This document shows positions 28,229-37,272 of a DNA stretch of 64,000 nt, piece after piece. Position 1 is the stretch's first letter, and the number at the start of each line of letters is the position of its first letter. The notes under the pieces are model-generated. The model made no database searches and was not told the DNA's origin. It was given only the letters and a program-made list of their open reading frames with translations. Made by a program: the position numbers and the translations under genes. Source of the DNA: Ornithinimicrobium cavernae (lineage in GTDB: Bacteria > Actinomycetota > Actinomycetes > Actinomycetales > Dermatophilaceae); NCBI RefSeq assembly GCF_003121625.1, contig NZ_QDDJ01000008.1, positions 1 to 64,000 on the forward strand, written 5' to 3'.

Positions 28229-28966
28229 TCACTCGCCGGATCGCTGCGCCGCGCCCTGGCCGCTCTGCGTGCCCTCGTCCTGCGTCACCGGGGTGCGGCC
28301 CGTGGCGAGCATGAAGCCCATGATGACGACCGCCGTCAGGTAGGCCGGCCACCCCAGGGCGATCTTGGTCACGCCGAGCCAGGCGACCTCCCCTGCCAGG
28401 TAGAGCGGCAGCATGATCGCCACACGCACCACGAACAGGCCCACGAGCACCCAGGTCAGGCGGCTGCAGACCCGCACCAGGGCCTTGTCCTGACGCCACT
28501 GGGTGGGGTGCTCGGCATACCCCGGATCGCCGGCGGCGACGATGAAGCCGACCGCGGGCCACCGCGCGAGGATGGAGACCAGGGTCCCCACGCCGTAGGC
28601 GGCCGAGGTGAGGATGCCGGGCAGGAAGGCGTCCTCGGCGTTCCCCGACCGCAGCGCGAAGAACGCGGCGATCGCCGTGGCGAAGATGGAGGTCAGCACG
28701 AACCGCACCGAGCCACCGATGGACAGCCGGATCCCCAGGAGGATGATCGCCACGCCCCCGGCGGCGAAGAGGGCCGGTCGCACCTCGTCACGGAGCAGCC
28801 ACAGCACGACGAAGGCCACGGTGGGCAGCGCGGTCTCCAGCGAGCCGTACCACCCGCCGAGGACGTCGGAGATGCGGCGGCGGATCACCTGCTCCACGGT
28901 CTCCACGACCTCGACCTCATGCTGAGGTCCAGCGCCCTGCCCGGCTCCGGCCGCCTGCTCAGGCAT
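28229..28966 (-). CDS. DUF3159 membrane protein
   Basis: This is a 245-residue integral membrane protein with about six hydrophobic segments, such as TVAFVVLWLLRDEVRPALFAAG, an interior LTSIFATAIAAFF, and YLTAVVIMGFMLATGR near the C-terminus. The family is restricted to Actinobacteria. It is the 3' gene of a tight block (OB-fold, DUF3710 and dut upstream) with an 8-nt overlap with the OB-fold gene. The same order occurs around Rv2693c-Rv2697c in Mycobacterium. Its function is not established. Conservation beside an OB-fold protein and dUTPase has no proven meaning. The first residues (MPEQAAGAGQGAG) are likely a disordered cytoplasmic head. Confidence 0.85.
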   Translation of the reverse strand: MPEQAAGAGQGAGPQHEVEVVETVEQVIRRRISDVLGGWYGSLETALPTVAFVVLWLLRDEVRPALFAAGGVAIILLGIRLSIGGSVRFVLTSIFATAIAAFFALRSGNAEDAFLPGILTSAAYGVGTLVSILARWPAVGFIVAAGDPGYAEHPTQWRQDKALVRVCSRLTWVLVGLFVVRVAIMLPLYLAGEVAWLGVTKIALGWPAYLTAVVIMGFMLATGRTPVTQDEGTQSGQGAAQRSGE

Positions 28967-29321
28967 TGCTCGGCAGCATCTGGTAGCCGGGGTTGAAGAT
29001 CGTGCGCCGGCCGTCCACCATCGTCACCCGTCCGGTGAGGGTCAGGTAGGCCCCCGGGCGGATGCCGGTGATCTCCCGCCGTCCGAGCCAGATGACCTCG
29101 AGGATGCCGGTGCCGTCCCAGAGCTCGATGCGCAGCTCCGGTGCCCGGTCCGCGGGCAGGACGGCGATGCTGTGCACCGTGCCCGTGACCGAGGTCAGGC
29201 TGCGGACCTGGAGGTCAGCGATGCGGGTGCACCCCGGCCGGGCGCACTCGGCCGCGAGCTCCTCGGCCTCCAGCTCGGAGGAGTCCACGGCCAGGTCGTC
29301 GAGGGCCTTGCGCAGGCTCAT
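28959..29321 (-). CDS. OB-fold nucleic-acid-binding domain protein
   Basis: This 120-residue protein has a single OB-fold (tRNA_anti-like) in its C-terminal two thirds. The fold runs RSLTSVTGTVHSIAVLPADR, ELRIELWDGTGILEVIWLGR, ITGIRPGAYLTLTGRVTMVD, then GRRTIFNPGYQML. The N-terminal part is acidic and helical. It resembles the Rv2694c family of actinobacteria. It probably binds single-stranded nucleic acid, inferred from the fold alone. The start overlaps the stop of the DUF3710 gene (ATGA) and its end overlaps the DUF3159 gene, so all three are translationally coupled. Confidence 0.85.
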   Translation of the reverse strand: MSLRKALDDLAVDSSELEAEELAAECARPGCTRIADLQVRSLTSVTGTVHSIAVLPADRAPELRIELWDGTGILEVIWLGRREITGIRPGAYLTLTGRVTMVDGRRTIFNPGYQMLPSNA

Positions 29322-30136
29322 CGCTCGGTCTGCCCCGTCCCGTCCGCCGACGACTCACCCGGGGCCGCTGCCTGCGCTGTGCCGGGGGCACTGGTGGTCG
29401 TGCCGCCCGTTGCCGGCGCGGCCCCGGACTGCTCGGCGGCCTTCGCCTCGGCGGCCGCCTGCTGGGCGGCGGCCCGGCGCCGGGCGGCCTCCTCCAGCAC
29501 GGCCTGCGGCGGCGTGAGCGCGAGCACCTCGCGCGGCGGTCGCGGCTCGCTGCCGCGGTTGACGACCACCTCGCGCAGGAACGTACGGATCGTGGCGAGC
29601 TGGGTCGGGTCGGTCGCGGCCGGTCCGTTGACCACGGCCCGGAGGAACCAGCGCGGCCCGTCGACACCGATGAACCGGTTGGGCGCATAGGCGACCCGTC
29701 CCGAGGAGTCGCGCCCCGGCATACGGGCCAGCAGCTCCTTGCCCATCACGCCGTCGGGGTCGACCTGGGAGGAGCCCCCCGCGGCCTTGATGCCGTCGAC
29801 CAGGCCCTGGCGGATCTCGTCCCACAGGCCCTCGCTGCGCGGGGCCGCGAACGCCTGGATCTGCACCTTGGTGCCGGCGAAGGTGCAGGTGACGCCCACG
29901 ATGCGGTTGGTGTCCTTCTCGAGGTCCAGCCGCATCTCCATGCCGCGGACCGCGGGCACCCGGAGGGCACCCAGGTCGACCCGACCGGTCAGCTCCTCGC
30001 GCTCGGCGAGGTCGTAGGGACCGTCGAACTCGCGCTGCCAGTCGCGGTCGACACCCGGCTCGCCCTCCGGCACGACCGGTGCGGTCTCTTCGACCGCCTC
30101 GACGGTCTCCTTCTTCTTGCGGCCGAAGATGCCCAC
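29318..30136 (-). CDS. DUF3710 protein
   Basis: This 272-residue actinobacterial family protein (Rv2696c-like) starts MGIFGRKKKETVEAVEE, as the family usually does. It continues with a conserved core (GPYDLAEREELTGRVDLGAL, VGVTCTFAGTKVQIQAFAAP, RFIGVDGPRWFLRAVVNGPA) and ends in a disordered Ala/Thr/Gly-rich tail of about 60 residues. It has no known catalytic motif and no membrane segment. Its start lies 6 nt after the dut stop, and the next gene overlaps its stop, so it is in one operon with dut. The function is unknown. The identity of the family is clear from the conserved core and gene order. Confidence 0.88.
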   Translation of the reverse strand: MGIFGRKKKETVEAVEETAPVVPEGEPGVDRDWQREFDGPYDLAEREELTGRVDLGALRVPAVRGMEMRLDLEKDTNRIVGVTCTFAGTKVQIQAFAAPRSEGLWDEIRQGLVDGIKAAGGSSQVDPDGVMGKELLARMPGRDSSGRVAYAPNRFIGVDGPRWFLRAVVNGPAATDPTQLATIRTFLREVVVNRGSEPRPPREVLALTPPQAVLEEAARRRAAAQQAAAEAKAAEQSGAAPATGGTTTSAPGTAQAAAPGESSADGTGQTER

Positions 30137-30142
30137 GGGGTG

Positions 30143-30643
30143 TCAGTCCTTCTCAGTCTGGAGGGTGTCGCTGGTGGTCAGTGTGGCGTCCGTCCCGAAC
30201 CCACCGGAGGCGCCGTGCCCGCTGCTCCCCCGGGCGCTGCCCGGCAGGACGCTCACCTCGGTGAAGGCCACGACCGACACCGGCTGCACGATCAGCTGGG
30301 CGATCCGGTCACCGCGCCGCACCGTGAACGCCTCGCTGGCGTCCGTGTTGAGCAGGTTGACCATGATCTCGCCGCGGTACCCGGCGTCGATGGTGCCGGG
30401 CGCGTTGACGATCGTGATGCCGTGGCGCGTGGCCAGGCCGGAGCGCGGGTGCGTGAAGGCGGCGTAGCCGTCAGGCAGCGCGATCGCGACCCCCGTCGGC
30501 ACCAGGGCCCGCTGCCCCGGCGCGAGGGTCACGTCCTCGCGCGCGTGCAGGTCGACCCCGGCGTCACCCGGGTGTGCCCTGCCGGGGACCGGCAGGGCTT
30601 CGTCGAGCCGGTGCAGCAGCACCGGTACGGGTTGGGTGGTCAC
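30143..30643 (-). CDS. dut: Deoxyuridine 5'-triphosphate nucleotidohydrolase (dUTPase)
   Basis: This enzyme hydrolyses dUTP to dUMP and pyrophosphate, keeping uracil out of DNA and supplying thymidylate synthesis. The 166-residue protein has all five trimeric-dUTPase motifs: [38 protein letters not shown] (with the catalytic Asp), [12 protein letters not shown], and the C-terminal P-loop-like [14 protein letters not shown] short hydrophilic tail follows. The start is taken as GTG at 30643, since it gives the usual N-terminus ([14 protein letters not shown]). It heads a four-gene leftward unit with DUF3710, OB-fold and DUF3159. The DUF4193 gene lies just upstream, as in Mycobacterium. Confidence 0.95.
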   Translation of the reverse strand: MTTQPVPVLLHRLDEALPVPGRAHPGDAGVDLHAREDVTLAPGQRALVPTGVAIALPDGYAAFTHPRSGLATRHGITIVNAPGTIDAGYRGEIMVNLLNTDASEAFTVRRGDRIAQLIVQPVSVVAFTEVSVLPGSARGSSGHGASGGFGTDATLTTSDTLQTEKD

Positions 30644-30692
30644 GTGGCACGAGGGTACCCGCAAAGCGTGGGCACCCCGCCCCCACGGGTGG

Positions 30693-30992
30693 TCAGGCCG
30701 CGCACTCGGTGCACACGGGCTGGCCCCCGACCTCCTTGGCGAGCTGGCTGCGGTGGTGCACCAGGAAGCAGCGCGAGCAGGTGAACTCGTCGGCCTGGCG
30801 GGGAAGGACCCGCACCGACAGCTCCTCACCCGACAGGTCTGCCCCCGGGAGCTCAAAGCCCTCGGCGTGCTCCGTCTCGTCGACGTCGACGCTGGATGAG
30901 CTCTTGTCTGCCCGCCGTGCCTTCAGCTCCTCCAGAGAGTCCTCATTGATGTCGTCCTCAGACTTACGAGGTGCGTCGTAGTCAGTTGCCAT
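30693..30992 (-). CDS. DUF4193 zinc-ribbon-like small protein
   Basis: This 99-residue actinobacterial protein (Rv2699c-like) has an acidic N-terminal region ([20 protein letters not shown]). It ends with a probable zinc-binding element [16 protein letters not shown], then [10 protein letters not shown], i.e. CxxC-x(n)-CxxC. Members are highly conserved and strongly expressed in some actinobacteria, but the function is not known. It lies about 50 nt upstream of dut on the same strand. The ATG at 30992 is preceded by an AGGAGAGG-like ribosome-binding site, which supports the start. Confidence 0.88.
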   Translation of the reverse strand: MATDYDAPRKSEDDINEDSLEELKARRADKSSSSVDVDETEHAEGFELPGADLSGEELSVRVLPRQADEFTCSRCFLVHHRSQLAKEVGGQPVCTECAA

Positions 30993-31110
30993 GACGTCCC
31001 TCTCCTCTCTCGAGCTGGTGTCGCAGGATCTGGCGTGAGCCTGCGGTGTACGAATGGTCTGGGTGTGAACGTCGGATGATCCGATTTTGTGCCCGACTCC
31101 GGCAAGTGCT

Positions 31111-32184
31111 TCACCGGGGCCGGACGGCTACGTCGCGGCGTCGCTGCCGCAGGTGCGGATGCACCCGAAACGCGTTCGTCGCCGGGATTGTGCCGTATGA
31201 GGGGTGGTCGAGTCGAACCGGGGGGTCACCGGGTCCTCGTCGCCCCGTCCTCCGGTCGGCCCACCAGGTCAGCAGACACAGTCCCACGGCCGCCAGCTCG
31301 ACCCGGTCGACCAGCACGCGAGCGCGGGTCACCTCCCGCGTCCGGGGGCGCGGCCCGTCCCCCAGTCGCGGCCGGTCCTCGGTCCGTTCGCCGTAGCGGA
31401 GCGGGCCCCCCAGCTTCACGCCCAGGGCACCTGCGAGGGCGCTCTCGGCGACCCCGGCGTTGGGTGAGGGGTGGGCACCGGCGTCCCGGCGCACGGTGGC
31501 CACCACCTGCCGGGCGCGGCGGGGAGTGCACCCGGCCAGCAGGACCGGGAAGGCCCTGGCCGGGGCCCAGGCGAGCACGTCGTCCAGCCGCGCCGAGGCC
31601 CAGCCGTAGCGCTCGTAGCGCACGCTGTGGTGCCCGACCATGGCGTCCAGGGTGTTCGAGGCGCGGTGGGCCAGCGCCCCCGGTGCACCGCCGACGAGAC
31701 CCCAGAACGCCGGCGCGAGCACCGCGTCCACGGTGTTCTCCGCGAGCGACTCCACCACGGCAGCGGCCACGCCGGAGGCGTCGAGCTCCGAGGGGTCGCG
31801 CCCGGCGAGCCAGGGCAGCCTTTCCCGTGCCATCGTGAGGTCGTCCCGGCGCAGGTGGTCCTCGATCTGGCCGGCGGTGTCGCGCAGCAGACGGCCCGCA
31901 CTGGCGAGCCACACGGCCACGGCGGTCGAGAGCACCTCACCCTGAGAGCCTCGGGCGCCGGTGGACCGTCGCAGCACTCCCCCGGCCGTCACACCGAGCC
32001 CGACCCCGAGCGCCGCGTGCCACGTGCCTCGGGGCCGGGAGTCGGCATACAGCACCTGTTCCACCCGCTGCATGGCCGTGCCGAACCACGCGACGGGGTG
32101 CAACCGGTCGGGTGGCTCACCGAGCAGGCGGTCCAGCACCAGGCCCACGGCGACGCCGAGCGCACGGTCACCCAGGCGGCTCAC
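31111..32184 (-). CDS. cbiB: Adenosylcobinamide-phosphate synthase (CbiB/CobD)
   Basis: This polytopic membrane enzyme joins (R)-1-amino-2-propanol or its phosphate to adenosylcobyric acid, giving adenosylcobinamide (phosphate). The 357-residue product shows the family signature GLVLDRLLGEPPDRLHPVAWFG at its start, then VVESLAENTVDAVLAPAFWG, APGALAHRASNTLDAMVG and RYGWASARLDDVLAWAPAR, and SPNAGVAESALAGALGVKLGGP near the end. The ATG overlaps the TGA of cobQ (ATGA). It is the last gene of the riboswitch-led cobalamin operon. The last 50 residues are basic and rather long for the family. The assignment is secure. Confidence 0.93.
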   Translation of the reverse strand: MSRLGDRALGVAVGLVLDRLLGEPPDRLHPVAWFGTAMQRVEQVLYADSRPRGTWHAALGVGLGVTAGGVLRRSTGARGSQGEVLSTAVAVWLASAGRLLRDTAGQIEDHLRRDDLTMARERLPWLAGRDPSELDASGVAAAVVESLAENTVDAVLAPAFWGLVGGAPGALAHRASNTLDAMVGHHSVRYERYGWASARLDDVLAWAPARAFPVLLAGCTPRRARQVVATVRRDAGAHPSPNAGVAESALAGALGVKLGGPLRYGERTEDRPRLGDGPRPRTREVTRARVLVDRVELAAVGLCLLTWWADRRTGRRGPGDPPVRLDHPSYGTIPATNAFRVHPHLRQRRRDVAVRPR

Positions 32185-33713
32185 CAGCCCGGCTCCGCGC
32201 CGGGCTCGACCGCCGTCCGGGCCAGCTCCAGCAGGCCCGGGACGTCCAGGTGCGCCTCGAGCCAGTCGGCCAGGTGGTCGAGGTGGGCGTCCAGGGCCCG
32301 GGCGTAGGGCGTGTGCGAGGGCGTGAAGGAGCGGTCACGCTCTGCGGCCACCTCGGCCAGCAGCCCGTGGCGCAGCCCGTCGCTGTCGAGCACACCGTGC
32401 AGGCTGGTGCCGTGCACCCGGCCGTCGGCGCTCCGGCAGCCCTCAGGCCCTTCCTCCAGGTGCAGCCACGCCTGGCCCGTGCCGTGGCGCTCCGGGTGGC
32501 CCCACCGGATCTGGTAGCCGGACACGTGAGGCGTCCCGGCTGGGCCGTCGGCGACGCCGCTCGACCGGGTGACGACCTTCGGTGCCGCGAACGTCGTGGC
32601 GACGGGCAGCAGCCCCAGGCCGGGAACCGTCCCGGCCCCGGACTCCACCTCGTCGTGGACGACCTCGCCGAGCATCTGGTAGCCGCCGCAGATCCCGAGG
32701 ACCCGGGCGCTGCTGGTCGCGACCGCCCGGTCCAGCCCCCGCTCCCGGAGCCAGGCGAGGTCGGCCACCGTGGCGCGGGTGCCAGGGAGCACGATCAGGT
32801 CGGCGTCGGCCAGGTCACCGGGCCGGGTGGCCCAGCGCAGCTCGACGGACGGCTCGAGCACCAGGGGGTCCAGGTCGGAGGGGTTGGCCAGCCGGGGCAG
32901 GTGGATGACCGCCACGCGCAGCGGCCGGGCGGGCGCGCCCTCGCCGTCCTCCGGCTCCGGCGCCGGTCTCCCGGGCGACACCAGGTCCAGTGAGTCCTCG
33001 ACCCCCAGCATCAGGTGGTCGCCCAGGTGGGGCAGCACCCCCAGCACCGGCAGCCCCGTGCGCTCCTCCAGCTCCCGCAGCCCGTCGGCCAGCAGCGACG
33101 CGTCGCCGCGGAAGCTGTTGAGGACGACGCCGGCGAGGCGCTCGCGCAGCCGGTCGGGCAGCAGTGCCCAGGTGCCGTAGGCCGCGGCGAAGGCCCCTCC
33201 CCGGTCGATGTCGACCACGAGCACGGCCGGGACGCCCGCGGCAGCCGCCAGCGGCAGGTTCACCAGGTCGCGGTCCAGGAGGTTGATCTCCGCGGCCCCG
33301 CCGGCGCCCTCCAGCACGACCACCTCGTGCATGGCCCGCAGCCCGACCAGCGACCGGAGGACCAGTGGCCGCAGCCGCACGGCGCGCTCGCCGTAGCCGT
33401 CGGCCTCGTCGACGGCCACCTCGTCACCCAGCACGACCACGTGGGAGGTGCGCGCCCCGGACGGTTTGAGCAGGACCGGGCCCATCCGCCGGTCGGTGTC
33501 GACGCGGGCGGCCAGCGCCTGCATCGCCTGCGCCCGACCGAGCTCACCGCCGTCGGGGGTGACGGCGGAGTGGTTGGACATGTTCTGCGCCTTGAACGGC
33601 GCGACCTGCACACCCCGGCGCGCCAGGGCCCGGCACAGCGCGGACACCACGGTCGACTTGCCGGCGCCGCTGGTCGCTCCCACGACCATGAGCGCTCCGC
33701 GGGCGGTGCTCAA
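32181..33713 (-). CDS. cobQ: Cobyric acid synthase
   Basis: This glutamine-dependent amidotransferase converts adenosylcobyrinic acid a,c-diamide to adenosylcobyric acid. Residues 1-240 form the ATP-binding synthetase (MVVGATSGAGKSTVVSALCR, KAQNMSNHSAVTPDGGE and VVLEGAGGAAEINLLDRDLV). The C-terminal half is a class I glutaminase with catalytic Cys in ARVLGICGGYQMLGE and His in GTSLHGVLDSD. The start is taken as TTG at 33713, overlapping the cobO stop (TTGA) and giving the usual short N-terminus before LMVVGATSGAGKS. ATG at 33689 is the alternative. It overlaps cbiB at its 3' end. About 510 residues is normal for the family. Confidence 0.93.
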   Translation of the reverse strand: MSTARGALMVVGATSGAGKSTVVSALCRALARRGVQVAPFKAQNMSNHSAVTPDGGELGRAQAMQALAARVDTDRRMGPVLLKPSGARTSHVVVLGDEVAVDEADGYGERAVRLRPLVLRSLVGLRAMHEVVVLEGAGGAAEINLLDRDLVNLPLAAAAGVPAVLVVDIDRGGAFAAAYGTWALLPDRLRERLAGVVLNSFRGDASLLADGLRELEERTGLPVLGVLPHLGDHLMLGVEDSLDLVSPGRPAPEPEDGEGAPARPLRVAVIHLPRLANPSDLDPLVLEPSVELRWATRPGDLADADLIVLPGTRATVADLAWLRERGLDRAVATSSARVLGICGGYQMLGEVVHDEVESGAGTVPGLGLLPVATTFAAPKVVTRSSGVADGPAGTPHVSGYQIRWGHPERHGTGQAWLHLEEGPEGCRSADGRVHGTSLHGVLDSDGLRHGLLAEVAAERDRSFTPSHTPYARALDAHLDHLADWLEAHLDVPGLLELARTAVEPGAEPGW

Positions 33714-34291
33714 TAGTCGATCCCGCGCCGTGCCCGGATCCCGCGCTCGAAGGCGTGCTTGACCTTGACCATCTCGGTGACGGTATCGGCCACCTCGATG
33801 ACCGGCTCCGGCATCTCCCGGCCGGTCAGGAAGACGCTGACGTCCTCGGGGCGGTCGCGCAGGGCACCGGCGACCTCGGCGGGGTCGATCCAGCCCCAGT
33901 TCATGGGGTAGGAGATCTCGTCGAGCATCACCATCCGGTGCGACCCTGCGGCGATCAGGTCCTTGCTGAAGGACCAGGCCGCGACCGCCTTGGCGCGGCT
34001 CTCGTCCAGGTCGGTGGACTCCCAGGAGAAGCCGTCCCCCGCGCTGGCCCACTCCACCCCGAGCTGACGGAGCATCGCCTCCTCCCCCGTGCGCCACTTC
34101 CCCGACTTCAGGAACTGGACCACGACGGTCGGCCAGTCCCGCGCCCTGCTCCGCAGCAGCGTCCCGAAGGCCGCGGTGGACTTGCCCTTGCCGTGGCCGG
34201 TGGTGACGAGGACGAGGGACGGCGCCGAGCGCAGTGCCCTCCGGTCGTAGGGCCGTGCGGTGCGCGGCTCGGTGTGCTCGGGGTCGTTCAC
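33710..34291 (-). CDS. cobO: Corrinoid adenosyltransferase (CobO type)
   Basis: This enzyme transfers the adenosyl group of ATP to the cobalt of cob(I)yrinic acid a,c-diamide and other corrinoids. The 193-residue protein from the GTG at 34291 has the P-loop TTGHGKGKST (about residues 30-39), ARDWPTVVVQFLKSGKW, the metal/ATP-binding HRMVMLDEISYPMNWGWID, and the C-terminal EMVKVKHAFERGIRARRGIDY typical of CobO/BtuR. The GTG start overlaps the stop of the ABC ATPase (GTGA), and the TGA overlaps cobQ. Upstream in-frame codons belong to the ATPase gene. It likely serves salvage of imported corrinoids as well as the later synthesis steps encoded next to it. Confidence 0.94.
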   Translation of the reverse strand: MNDPEHTEPRTARPYDRRALRSAPSLVLVTTGHGKGKSTAAFGTLLRSRARDWPTVVVQFLKSGKWRTGEEAMLRQLGVEWASAGDGFSWESTDLDESRAKAVAAWSFSKDLIAAGSHRMVMLDEISYPMNWGWIDPAEVAGALRDRPEDVSVFLTGREMPEPVIEVADTVTEMVKVKHAFERGIRARRGIDY

Positions 34292-35172
34292 GAGACCTCC
34301 TGGGCTCGGTCGGGGACGGGTCGGTGGTCGGTGGGGACGCCCCACGACGGGGCTGGTGCGGCACTGTGGTCCGGGACGGCGTCGGTATGCCGTGGGGCCC
34401 GGGGGGCGGGCACGACGACCAGGTGCCCGTCGAGGTCGTGGACGTGCAGGGGCCAACCGTAGACCTGGCTGAGCAGCGCGTCCTGCAGCACCTCGCGGGG
34501 CGTGCCCAGGGCGATCCGCCTTCCGCCCTCGAGCAGCAGCAGCCGGTCGGCGTAGCGGGAGGCGATCCCCAGGTCGTGCATCGCGGCCACCACCGTCAGC
34601 CCGTCCCGGTGGCGCAGGTCATCGACCAGCTCGAGCACCTCCACCTGGTGCCCGGGGTCGAGGGCGCTGGTCGGCTCGTCGAGCAGCAGCACCGGCGCCT
34701 GCTGGGTCAGGGCGCGGGCGATGACGACGCGTTGGGTCTCACCACCGGACAACCCGCGCAGCGTCCGGTCGGCGAACCCGCCCATCCCGAGCCGGCGCAG
34801 CGCGTCGACGGCGATGCGCCGGTCCGCGGCCGACTCCCGCTCGAGCCACCCGAGGTGCGCGGTGCGCCCGAGGAGGACGTACTCGACCACGGTCATCCCG
34901 GGCGGCAGCTCGGGGGCCTGGGGCATCAGCGACACGTCCCGCGGGCCGGGGGCCGTGCCGTCGCCGAGGTGCACCCGCCCCGTGCTCGCGACCATCCCGA
35001 CGAGGGACCTGAGGAAGGTGGACTTGCCCGACCCGTTGGGGCCGATCAGGCCGAGCCACTCACCTCGGTGCAGGTCCAGGTCCACCCCGGCGAGCACCTC
35101 CACCCCGCCGAAGCCGACCCGCACGTCGCGGGCGCTCAGGACCACGGCGGAGCGGGAGGTCGAGGACCTCAT
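34288..35172 (-). CDS. btuD: Cobalamin/corrinoid ABC transporter ATP-binding protein (BtuD-like)
   Basis: This ATPase subunit of a FecCDE-type importer has 294 residues from the ATG at 35172. Motifs in order are Walker A GPNGSGKSTF, the Q-loop near DVSLMPQAPELPPGM, the signature LSGGETQR, Walker B VLLLDEPTSALD, and the switch His in AAMHDLGIA. The tail after about residue 255 is Pro/Ala-rich. It overlaps the permease upstream (ATGA) and cobO downstream. The B12 assignment comes from the riboswitch and cobalamin genes in the same operon, since these ATPases look much alike whether they serve iron or cobalamin transport. Confidence 0.9.
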   Translation of the reverse strand: MRSSTSRSAVVLSARDVRVGFGGVEVLAGVDLDLHRGEWLGLIGPNGSGKSTFLRSLVGMVASTGRVHLGDGTAPGPRDVSLMPQAPELPPGMTVVEYVLLGRTAHLGWLERESAADRRIAVDALRRLGMGGFADRTLRGLSGGETQRVVIARALTQQAPVLLLDEPTSALDPGHQVEVLELVDDLRHRDGLTVVAAMHDLGIASRYADRLLLLEGGRRIALGTPREVLQDALLSQVYGWPLHVHDLDGHLVVVPAPRAPRHTDAVPDHSAAPAPSWGVPTDHRPVPDRAQEVS

Positions 35173-36254
35173 GCGTCGTGCCTCCGCCGCCACAGGATGA
35201 CGCAGAAGAACGGCGCGCCGACGAAGGCGGTGATGACGCCGACCGGCAGCTCTGCCGGCGCGGTCAGGGTGCGTGCCCCGATGTCGACCAGGGCCAGGAA
35301 GCCACCTCCCACGACCGCGGACAACGGCACGATCGCCCGGTAGGAGTGCCCGACGAGGAGCCGCACGATGTGCGGTGTCACGAGGCCGACGAAGGCGATG
35401 AGGCCACTCACCGACACCGCGGCCGCCGTGATGAGGGTCGCGGCTGTCACCACGAGCAGGCGAGAGCGGGCCGGTCTGAGTCCCAGGGCGCGGGCCTCGT
35501 CGTCCCCCAGCCGCAGGACGTCCAGGTGCCGGGCGTGCAGCAGCAGGACCAGCCCGGCGACCAGGACATACGGCAGCAGGAGCAGCACGGGGTGCCAGCC
35601 GTCGGCGGCCAGCCGGCCGAACAGCCAGGACAGCACCTCCCGCGCCCGGGTCTGGTCCAGCCGTTGCAGGGCGAACGTCTGGGCCGCCGAGAACAGGGCT
35701 GCCATCGCCACCCCGGCCAGGAGCAGCGTCGCCGGGTTCCGGAACGAGGCCCTGGCCACGAGCACGGACCCGGTGACGGCCAGCAGCGCGCCGACGAACG
35801 CGGCCATCGGCAGGGCCGCGACGGGCCCGAGGGCCAGGTCCAGGCCGAACCCGAGGGCCAGCACCGCCCCCAGCCCGGCGCCCGCCGAGACCCCCAGCAG
35901 GTAGGGGTCGGCCAGCGGGTTGCGGAAGACCCCCTGGTAGCCGGCCCCGGCCACGGCCAGCGACGCGCCGACCAGGGCCGCCAGCACGGTGCGCGGGAGC
36001 CGGATCTGCCACAGCACGGCCTCGTGCTGGGACGACAGCGTCCGGTCGACCTCGACGAAGGGGACGGCGTCCAGCAGGGAGCGGATGACGCCACCCACCG
36101 GGAGCCCGGCGGCGCCCTGCGTGGCTGAGAGCAGGCACGCGAGCAGCAGGAGGGCCAGGCTGCCCACCAGCGCGGGAACGGGCAGCCGGAAGGCCCGCTC
36201 GGCGGACTGCTCCAGGGTGTCGGCCGAGCTGGTGGCGTGCGCGCGGGTGGTCAC
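35169..36254 (-). CDS. btuC: Cobalamin/corrinoid ABC transporter permease (BtuC-like, FecCD family)
   Basis: This 361-residue membrane permease has about ten hydrophobic helices. Family landmarks are IRLPRTVLAALVGASLAVAG, GVFRNPLADPYLLGVSAGAG (the family-defining block), and VSGLIAFVGLVTPHIVRLLV, containing the coupling helix. The N-terminal 25 residues are cytoplasmic. It overlaps both neighbours by 4 nt (ATGA). A homodimer is expected because only one permease gene is present, unlike the siderophore importer earlier in the window. The substrate is assigned by context: a cobalamin riboswitch upstream and B12 biosynthetic genes downstream. Confidence 0.92.
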   Translation of the reverse strand: MTTRAHATSSADTLEQSAERAFRLPVPALVGSLALLLLACLLSATQGAAGLPVGGVIRSLLDAVPFVEVDRTLSSQHEAVLWQIRLPRTVLAALVGASLAVAGAGYQGVFRNPLADPYLLGVSAGAGLGAVLALGFGLDLALGPVAALPMAAFVGALLAVTGSVLVARASFRNPATLLLAGVAMAALFSAAQTFALQRLDQTRAREVLSWLFGRLAADGWHPVLLLLPYVLVAGLVLLLHARHLDVLRLGDDEARALGLRPARSRLLVVTAATLITAAAVSVSGLIAFVGLVTPHIVRLLVGHSYRAIVPLSAVVGGGFLALVDIGARTLTAPAELPVGVITAFVGAPFFCVILWRRRHDA

Positions 36255-37264
36255 CGACCGACCGGGGCCCCGACCTGGCTCATCGCCCCGGCCACGGTCT
36301 CCACGAGCTGGGGAAGGCGCGGACCCCAGCGGGAGGCGATGTCGGCATCGACCACGACGATGTTCCCCTCCCGGACGGCGGAGACGTCGGCCCAGCCCGG
36401 CCGTGCCGCCACGTCCTCGGCGGTGTACGACACCTGGTCGGTGATCACGATGAGCTGCGGGTCGGCCTCGATGATGGCCTCCTCCGTGAGCTGGGGGTAG
36501 CCGGCCCGGTCGGCGTCGGCCTCGTCGGCGATGTTGACCGCCCCCATCCGCTCGTACACCGACCCGATGAAGCTGTGGCTGCTCGCGGAGTAGAAGCTGT
36601 CGTCGAGCTCGTGGTAGACGCGCAGCCCCTCCTCCTGCGGAGCACCCTGGAAGGCCGCGTCGATCTGGGCGCGCAGGTCCTCGACCACACCCGCGGTCTC
36701 GTCCACGCGACCGGTGGCGATCCCGAGGGCCGCCATCCCGTCGTAGCCGGCCTCGATGTCGGCCGGCGCCGGGTTGACCAGGACGGGGATGTCGAGCGCG
36801 TCCAGGGAGGCGACGAGGTCGTTGCTGTCGTTGGCGACGACCACCAGGTCCGGTTCGTAGCCGACGATGGCCTCGACGTTCGGGTCGTAGCCGGACAGGT
36901 CGGTGACCGGTGCCTCCTCCGGGTAGGTCGAGTAGGCGTCGACGGCGACGACCTGCTCGCCGGCGCCGATGGCGAACAGGGTCTCGGTGGCCGACGGGGA
37001 CAGCGACACGATGCGCTGGGGCTGCTCGTCGATGGTGACCTCACCGGCGGCGGTGTCGAGTGTCACCGGGAACGCGGCCGCGGCGCTCGTCGTCGCGGAG
37101 TCGTCACCCGCCGAGGTGCCGTCGGCGGCGTCCGGTGCGGTGGTGGCGTCCTGCGCGTCGGGGGCCGGGTCCCCCGTCGGGTCGGCACCGCCGCAACCGG
37201 TCAGCACGAGAGCCAGGGAGAGGGTGAGGGCCGCGGGTGCGGCCGCCCGGGAACGGATGGTCAT
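36251..37264 (-). CDS. btuF: Cobalamin/corrinoid ABC transporter substrate-binding lipoprotein (BtuF-like)
   Basis: This 337-residue lipoprotein is the extracytoplasmic receptor of the importer. A signal peptide with lipobox LTGC (Cys at about residue 24) is followed by a long acidic Asp/Ala/Thr linker, which is unusual in length (about 40 residues). The type III binding fold then starts at FPVTLDTAAGEVTIDEQPQR, with VSLSPSATETLFAIGAGEQV typical of BtuF. Its ATG carries an AGGAG ribosome-binding site that lies next to a hairpin arm in the leader, consistent with riboswitch control of translation. It is the first gene of the btuFCD-cobO-cobQ-cbiB operon. Cobalamin specificity is inferred from context. 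Confidence 0.92.
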   Translation of the reverse strand: MTIRSRAAAPAALTLSLALVLTGCGGADPTGDPAPDAQDATTAPDAADGTSAGDDSATTSAAAAFPVTLDTAAGEVTIDEQPQRIVSLSPSATETLFAIGAGEQVVAVDAYSTYPEEAPVTDLSGYDPNVEAIVGYEPDLVVVANDSNDLVASLDALDIPVLVNPAPADIEAGYDGMAALGIATGRVDETAGVVEDLRAQIDAAFQGAPQEEGLRVYHELDDSFYSASSHSFIGSVYERMGAVNIADEADADRAGYPQLTEEAIIEADPQLIVITDQVSYTAEDVAARPGWADVSAVREGNIVVVDADIASRWGPRLPQLVETVAGAMSQVGAPVGR

Positions 37265-37272
37265 GTGATCTC